From Microdochium bolleyi (lineage: Eukaryota > Ascomycota > Sordariomycetes > Xylariales > Microdochiaceae): 64,000 nt of DNA. Below are positions 57,719 to 64,000 of this stretch, piece by piece (position 1 is the first letter of the stretch; every line of letters starts with the position of its first letter). The stretch spans positions 434,001 to 498,000 of the forward strand of contig KQ964265.1 in the NCBI GenBank assembly GCA_001566295.1, in the 5' to 3' direction. Under the pieces are notes generated by a model that saw only the letters and a list, made by a program, of their open reading frames with translations, searched no databases and was not told where the DNA came from. The position numbers and the translations under genes were made by a program.

Positions 57719-59792
57719 ATGGCTCCGTCAACGAGAACCTACACCTACAGACCTTTGTCGTCGCCGACATCGATCCGCATCCTCATCCTCGAGCCGGCGC
57801 TACGAGACAGCCAGCCTCTGAAAGTCTCGCTGCACGAATGCCCCATCTTCGACCCAGCATACGAAGCACTCTCCTACACCTGGGGCGCCAGGACCGGCAC
57901 CGTCCCCATCAGCTGCGAAGGCCAGACCATCCTCGTCACCCCCAACTGCGCGTCCGCCCTGGTCCACCTGCGCAACCGCTTCAAGCCCAGGCAGCTGTGG
58001 ATCGACGCGATATGCATCGACCAGGGCAGCGTGGGCGAGAAGAACCAGCAGGTCCCGCTCATGGGCGAGATTTACAGCCTCGCCACGAGGACGGTTATCT
58101 GGCTTGGCGCGGGCGGGCCCGGGGACGCGAGGACGCTGAGCCGTGCGAGGACGGTCGGGAAGCTCGTGTACTTTAGGACGATGCCGGGCTATTCGGCTCT
58201 GAGTGACACCGAGAAAGCCTGGGCCCGGAAACTCTTGTGTAAGTGTTCGACGTCCAGCTTGTTTTCACGAACTGTGCGGACTGTTTACACCGAGGCTGAT
58301 CGAAACGTGGCTTGTAGCGCAGGAAGAAATCCAACGCATCGGCAGGATCTGCCAGAGTGACTGGTTCCAGCGGATCTGGACGGTGCAGGAGTATCTCCTC
58401 GCCGAGGATGCGGTATTCATGGTCGGCCGCAGCGAGTGTCCGACCTCGCAGCTCTACACCTACTTCATCATCGGCGAGGCTCTGCTGACCTCGGACTCGC
58501 GCGAGCGCCGCCTGTTCCGCATGCGCAGCGTGATCATGGAGGATGTCCGCGAGGTCCGGTATGCCATCGCCAACTTTGAACTGGACTCTGATGATGCCAG
58601 CGGCGATGATAATGATGATGATGCGTGGAAGCGCCAGACGAAAAAGAAGAAGAAGAAGATCAAACCCCCAACCCCGGGCTGGCTGACCTCCCGCGTCGGC
58701 AGCGGAGACAGACCGCCGGGAGGAGGTCTGTACCACCAGCTCTCCCATATGCTGCTGATGGCGTGCCTGAGCGAGGCCACGGACGCGCGGGACAAGGTCT
58801 ACGGCATGGGCGCGTTCCTGGTGCAGCTCCACGAGGACATGGAGGTGCCCGCTGTCGACTACACAAAGTCCGTCGTGGAGACGTACGAGGATTTCGCGCG
58901 GTGCATGATGCGCAGCGCGGAGTCGCTCTGGCTGCTCGCGCACATCACCGCGCCGTCGCGGGACGAGGGCTGGCCATCGTGGGTGCCCGATCTGAGGGAC
59001 GCCTGCGGTGTCGCGCACCCGCGGAACTGGTGCAGTGGGTTGGTGCGGTCCCCGGAGCTGAGCGAGTGTGAGCCCATAGAAGCTGATGCTCCTCGGGGCC
59101 GGTTGAGGGTCAAGGGCCGCCGCATGACGAGCGTCTCGAGGCTCTTCGCGCAGATGCCGCGCTTGCCGATTGAACAGTCGGAAGAAACGAGGGTCGAGCA
59201 CGACAGTCTGCGTTTCAAATGCCTGTATGACTGGGAAAGAGCTGCGGCCAAGTTGGATCGAGCACGACGCCGTGTCACTCCAAGCCACGACGGCGGCGAG
59301 ACGCCGGTTGCGGGCGTCACAAATACGGACGTCGTCCGGCGTCTCACATCGTTCCTGTTCTACTTGGACAAGTACAAAGTGGACGCGACAAGAAGCGACA
59401 TGGAGGCACAAGACCGGTCGGAAAGGCAGAAGGAGCAAGAGGAGCAGCAGGAGCTTCTCAAGCTGCGCAATCTCCTCAAAGACACCTTCAGTTCGCACGA
59501 TCTTGGCCGGGGCGAGAGGCGCCACGACGACCTATACGACGGGTCGACCATGTTCCGGACGGACTGTGGTCTTTTGGGCTTGTGCCGTGGCGATGTCTGG
59601 CCTGGCGACAAGATCTACCAGGTCGCCGGTGTCGCTTTCCCTGTCATTCTGCGCAGGATCGGACCACGTCGCGATAAAGAGTACTCACTCGTTGGGATCG
59701 CCTCCATCGATAGGTGGAGTCAGCCGGACACATCGAGGCTATGGTATCAAGACATTACAGACATGGAGATGGACATATTCACGATCCTGTAG
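57719..59792 (+). CDS. HET-domain (heterokaryon incompatibility) protein
   Basis: HET domains trigger programmed cell death after fusion of unlike hyphae and are TIR-related. Exons 57719-58238 and 58318-59792 (phase 1, donor GTAAGT, acceptor TAG) give 664 residues. The three HET motifs are clear: ALSYTWG at 50-56, LWIDAICIDQ at 93-102 and VIWLG at 126-130. The domain continues through SDWFQRIWTVQE and ARDKVYGMGAF. In between sits a low-complexity insert: an Asp/Asn run (DDASGDDNDDDA) followed by six lysines. No WD, NACHT or ankyrin domain is attached, so it is a HET-only type with a C-terminal region of unknown role, including a Glu/Gln-rich helix near 560. An antisense frame of 450 codons is a shadow. 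Confidence 0.92.
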
Positions 59793-59990
59793 ACTGGCTA
59801 ACATCCCTTAGCAGGGCAGACCCTCAACCTCTTTCAGACAGAAGTGAAATGGAATGTATCCGAAAGCGGTCGTACAAAAGGACAGATCCGCGTGCGCATG
59901 CCAGAATCCCCAAACAACCAGAGAATCGTGTTCGTTACAAAGATGATGCTCTCGCTACTACGACAAAAACTGACCCCCTGCTCCAGCTGC

Positions 59991-62411
59991 TCAGACACCC
60001 AACGCCTTCAGATCCCTGGCAATCCCCCGCGAGATGTGATCCGAGATGGCCATATTCGTCACCATCGGGTTCACACCGCTTGCACTCGGGAACACACTCG
60101 CGTCCGCGACATACAAGCCCTCAAACCCCCACACCTTGCCCTGGCTGTCTACAACTCCTTCCTCGGCGCTCTTGGCCATCCGGCAACTGCCCATCTGGTG
60201 CGCGCACCCCCACGGGCTCGTTAGCGGGTTACCTTCCCTCCTCATCGTCGCCAGCCACGCCTCGAACCGCGCGCTGTCATCGATCCCACTCTCGGGAGGG
60301 GACCGGACGAAGGGCTCCACGGGCGCGAGGGACGCCCGGATCTCGTACGCACCCGTCGCGTACAGGATCCGCGCGAGCGCGACGAGCCCCTCGAGCCCGT
60401 GCGCGCGGTCGAACGCGCTGGGCGAGTAGTCGACGTGCGGCTTGCCCGTGCTCGCGGAGACGGTGACGACGCCCGTGTCGCGGTCGCGCGGCATCGAGAA
60501 GAAGGTGCCCATGTGCCGGAACCGCAGGGCTGAGAGCTTGTAGTCAAGGCCGGAGCGCCAGGCGCAGTTTGCGAGGGCGATGAAGGGCTGGTGTTGTGTC
60601 AGTGGATGTAGATATAGGGGTGACGTGAAGGGGGCTGGACTTACAATCATGCACAATGGCTCCAGCTTGGTGCCGTGGCCCTCGCCATCGAGGTTCTCGA
60701 ACTCGGTGCAGACGCTGCTGATGGCGCAACCTGTTTTGTCCTCGTCAGTCCTACGTTTCGCGTTGAACGTGTACAACAATAAGAAAGGAACTCACCCTCC
60801 CACGGGTCCGTCTCCTCCTTCCAGAACCCACTGATCCCGTTGACCGGGTGCATATACAGGTTCCGCCCGATCTGCGGGTTCGACAGCCCGCTCTTGCGCA
60901 GGATCACGGGACTCCAGAGCGTACCGGCGGACACGATGACCCTCTTGGCCTTGATGACGACGTCGCGGGTCGTGCGCTGGCTCAGGGGCCCATTCAACCC
61001 GCCCTCCCTGTCGCGGGACACCCATTTGCCAACAATGCCCGTGGCCTTCTTGCCGGACGCGAAGTCGTCGAACGTCACCTTGTCCACCGTCAATCCCTCG
61101 ATGAACTGCGCACCCGCCTTGGCCGCGGCGGGCAACCAGCTCACGGCCGGGCCTTTCTTGCCTGATGACCCGCAGCCCAGATGGCAGTGCCCGCAGAAGT
61201 GGTCCTCATTGCCCGAGTTGTGAGGCGTGACTTTGGCCTTGTAGCCAAGCTTCTCGCAGCCGTCGAGCAGGCACTGGCTACGGTGGTTCTGCCGAACCGA
61301 GGCGTCGCTGACGCCCATGAAGTCGCACACGCGGTCCAGCGACTGCTGGAACTCGGGCGAAGTGAAGAGCGGCAGGCCGCGCTTCTTCGCCCAGTCGTCG
61401 CGCACGTAGTCGGGCGTCTTGAGGGAGACGCCCCAGTTGACGGTGCCGCCGCCGCCCCAGGTCGCGCCCGCGAGGATCGTCATGCCGCCGTCGGCCGTGG
61501 ACAGCAGGCCGTGCTCCTCGAAGAGGTTCCACTCGCCGACCTCGGGGCTCATGGGCAGCATGTGCGGGGCGTAGTGGTAGCCCTTCTCGACGACGAGGAC
61601 CTTGAAGCCGGCCTCGGCGAGGTTGCGGGCGCACACGCCGCCGCCGCAGCCGGAGCCCACGATGACAACATCTGTCTCGATGGTCTCGGGCTCCGAGGAG
61701 GCCGAGAACTGGCGGAAAGTGTACTGTGGAGGGCTGGGGGCGGACTTGTAGTCGGCCGGCACGTCGGACCAGCCGACGAGGTCTGTGAAGAGGGGACTGG
61801 TCATGACCCAGGTGCGCTGGGCGAGCATGGAGCAGGACTTTGCAAAGGCGCGGAAGGCCGAGATGCGGGCGCAATGCCATGACTGGAGGATGGACTCGCG
61901 GGCGGCGATGGGCAGCTCATGAAGGGGCTGGAAGTAGCCGGTGAGGGGGTAGCAGAGCCATCGTGTGCTGTGGTTGTATTTAGTGATGAAGGGTCTCACT
62001 GGTGACGAGATTTGGATGTACATACGCCAGAAGATTCAGGACGGACGCGAGCTGGCCGGTGGCGGCCCTGGGCAGGCCACCGAGGGTGCGGACCATGTTC
62101 TGCTTGAAGCGCTTGTTGTCCGATGGCCGCTCGCGGAGGAGCTTCTCAAAGTCGCTGCGGCTGGGAGGCTGCTTGACCTTGCGGCAGAGGGTGTCATAGT
62201 ACGAGTCGAACTCGGCCTTGGGGACGCGGTACTCATTCTGTGCAGGCGTGGAGGACGAAGGGTCGCCCGGGACGATGGAAGGGATTACGGCGTCGAGCAG
62301 GGCGTACCAGACAGTCCACTGCAGCGGGGTGAAGCAGGAGTCGTCCGAGGTGTCGGGCGGGAGGGTGAGGGCGTGGTGAGGCAGGCCGACGGCCTCGGGG
62401 GCGGGAGCCAT
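59991..62411 (-). CDS. Long-chain fatty alcohol oxidase (GMC oxidoreductase family)
   Basis: FAD enzyme oxidising long-chain alcohols (and omega-hydroxy fatty acids) to aldehydes with production of H2O2, usually in peroxisomal or ER membranes. Exons 62026-62411, 60796-61967, 60645-60730 and 59991-60587 give 746 residues, the usual length. The first intron uses donor GTATGT and ends ...ACCACAG; the downstream GTGAGA seen in the same intron would break the frame. The N-terminal 220 residues are the family-specific extension (TRWLCYPLTGYFQPLHELP). The FAD-binding motif GSGCGG is at 233-238, followed by GGMTILAGATWGGGGTVNWG. The catalytic region near the C-terminus has GCAHQMGSCRM and a VNPMVTNM segment. 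Convergent with the HET gene (198 bp apart). It could work downstream of the CYP505 hydroxylase, but no direct evidence links them. Confidence 0.93.
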
Positions 62412-63359
62412 GGCGGTGACGACTGGGGGCTGTGCGGGTTGTGGCAGAGAGGACGAAGACGGTTGCAGTGGCTGTGGATGTGTCTGCTGATATCGGGCGT
62501 GTCGTGATGGCCGGTGACCACGAGTTCAGCCGCACCAGAGAGGAAGCAAACAAGGCCGCAGGCAGTGGAGATGCTGGCCGGGGAGGCATCCATCAAGTAC
62601 TCGGGAGTGCCAGCACTGAACTCAAAAGCGGCAGGGCAGGGCCAGCCTCGGCCCATTCTTTGCCTCTACAGTAGCGTGGTGCGGCGGCTCCAACAAGCGG
62701 TGCGTCGTCCCCGTCGTGGTGCGGAGTCGCACGGCACTCTTGTTGCCCAGAGGCCAATCACCGTCTTCTGTGATCTGGGTTTGCGGCACAGGGCCAGGGA
62801 CCCCGGGGTGCCGGGGGCCGAGTATCTCGTCATGCCCGGGTTCCGGACTTGTTGTCGGTTTCTCTGCAAGGGGAGGTGGAGTGTCCGTTCGTCTGTCCGG
62901 CTCTCTGCCCACCTACTGCTTGTATTCTCGTCTGTGCTGGCCTTTGGTGGTCCATGACGAGCACGCCCGGGACTGGGCAAGGAAGGAGCGATGGACGGAC
63001 AGTCTCGAGCCCATCCCCCGCCCGCGCCTTCCCCCGCAGGGTGTGACAGCCCTCTCTCCATTCTCCACACGCCACCGGTGCTAGCGGCTCCACCTGCCTC
63101 CGATCAGTCACATCCCGCCTCCAAGCGAGTCCCGGAATGGCACTGCCTTTGCGAGCCTCCATCCCCCGGCTTGTGCCAGCATAGCACAGAGACCCTTTGT
63201 GCATTGTCCCACCTTGGCAGATGGCAGCCACAAGTACACCCGCGAACATGGAACGTGATCGCATCGCAAGATGGCACTTGCTGCGGATGGGCCATTGCCA
63301 GGCTCAAGGATATGTCCCGTATCACTTCAATGCAACTCAGTGATTTGATAAGCACCCCG
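62412..63359. other. Intergenic, alcohol oxidase promoter
   Basis: 948 bp between two tandem minus-strand genes. No gene recognised; short open frames here match nothing. Confidence 0.5.
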
Positions 63360-64000
63360 TCACTCCTCCCTCGCCGGCCTCGCCATCCCCTCCGGCCAGA
63401 ACCAATACACCCTCCCGCCCCTCCCGAGCAGCACCCCCATCGGATTCCCCTCCCCAGCACACATATCGCCATACTGCTCCTCGAACCCGCACGCCTTCTG
63501 ATAGAACCCGTCCTTGCCCAGAGCGCTCGTCAGCGCCGCGCAGACCCCTTCCTTACTCGCCCGCGCCGTCCCGACGGCCACGAGCCGCTTCCCGACCCCC
63601 AGACCCTGGAAGTGCGGGTGCACCGCGCACTTGCTGAGGTACCAGCACTCGGACCGCTGCGGCTCGGCGAATAAGGGGAGCCAGTACGGCGCGGAGCGGG
63701 ACGCGATGTCCTGGTTCACTCGGTCGGCGGCGCGGTTGGGGTAGAGCTGGGAGTGCAGGTCCATGGCCTTCTCAGCCAGAGGGGCAATGAGGCTGCCTGT
63801 ACGTCAAGATTGCATGTCAGTCGAGCTTCTCGTTGGGGATGAGCATCAGGCTCAACTCACGCGGGTCGTATCGTCCAGGCAACCTCGCCCGCGCACTCTC
63901 ATCTTTGCCGAACCTAGTCCAGTGCGTGATCCCGATAATGACCTCCCTCCCGCCCGCAACCGTGACGAGCCCAACATTATTCACCCCCTCCCGGTCCTCC
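63360..64000 (-). CDS. GNAT-family N-acetyltransferase (5' end outside window)
   Basis: Partial gene: last exon 63360-63796 and the preceding exon 63861 to the right edge, joined across a 64-nt intron (donor GTGAGT, acceptor CAG, phase 1). Of about 190 visible residues, the core GNAT motif A is complete: LSKCAVHPHFQGLGVGKRLV, where QGLGVG contacts the acetyl-CoA pyrophosphate. Upstream exon sequence (VNNVGLVTVAGGREVIIGITHWTRFG) gives the strands before it. The C-terminus contains the usual GFYQKACGFE motif. Acetyl acceptor unknown; fungal genes of this kind are usually small stand-alone enzymes. The start lies beyond position 64000. Confidence 0.88.

Noticed and set aside
58173..59525. 450-codon antisense frame over the HET gene
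   Set aside because: No recognisable domain; the HET motifs on the plus strand are unambiguous.
61981..62025. Alternative first intron donor (GTGAGA) in the alcohol oxidase gene
   Set aside because: It gives the wrong phase with the only suitable acceptor; the GTATGT donor restores the family sequence TRWLCYPLTGYF.
33585..62411. Classical secondary-metabolite gene cluster
   Set aside because: No polyketide synthase, peptide synthetase, terpene synthase or prenyltransferase is present in the window; only tailoring-type enzymes, which also occur outside clusters.

Overview
The window is nuclear DNA of a filamentous ascomycete, probably a Sordariomycete. The evidence is protein-coding genes interrupted by short introns (mostly 50-70 nt, GT..AG, CTNAC-type branch sites), GC-rich third codon positions, and fungal families such as a Zn2Cys6 regulator, a HET-domain protein, a PDR-type ABC transporter and a self-sufficient CYP505 P450. 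I joined exons by hand; nearly every gene model keeps one reading frame from start to stop. I found no rRNA, tRNA, intact transposon or CRISPR array.

Layout. 1-962: 3' part missing, GH18 chitinase-like gene (minus). 963-5327: a long stretch with no recognisable gene. 5328-8623: a Nudix hydrolase (minus) and a MOSC/ferredoxin-reductase fusion (plus) that share a 304-bp divergent promoter. 8814-13755: a protein with two GFA domains and a secreted PL26-like rhamnogalacturonan lyase (both minus). 14725-27016: mostly housekeeping genes: a mitochondrial-type unknown, ubiquilin/Dsk2, kynurenine 3-monooxygenase, methionine aminopeptidase 1, cornichon/Erv14 and the splicing factor Prp17/CDC40. 29706-31698: a sugar transporter.

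From about 31.7 kb the window becomes accessory. It holds a decayed coding remnant, a CocE-type hydrolase fused to an EthD-like domain (33585-36429), a Zn2Cys6 regulator convergent to it (36580-39083), a 441-residue protein of unknown family (39846-41439) with a broken paralogue just downstream (42085-42535), a SAM methyltransferase, a PDR-type ABC transporter, a CYP505 P450-reductase fusion, a multi-pass membrane protein, a HET-domain protein, a long-chain alcohol oxidase and the end of a GNAT acetyltransferase gene. There is no polyketide synthase, NRPS or terpene synthase, so this is not a classical secondary-metabolite cluster. The combination of subterminal fatty-acid hydroxylase, fatty-alcohol oxidase, esterase-like hydrolase, efflux pump and regulator would suit lipid or xenobiotic oxidation and export, but that link is inference only.

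The items most worth a second look are the unknown protein with its decaying tandem copy, the CocE-EthD fusion next to its own candidate regulator, the MOSC-reductase fusion, the altered catalytic motif in the chitinase, and a GC-AG intron in the methionine aminopeptidase gene.
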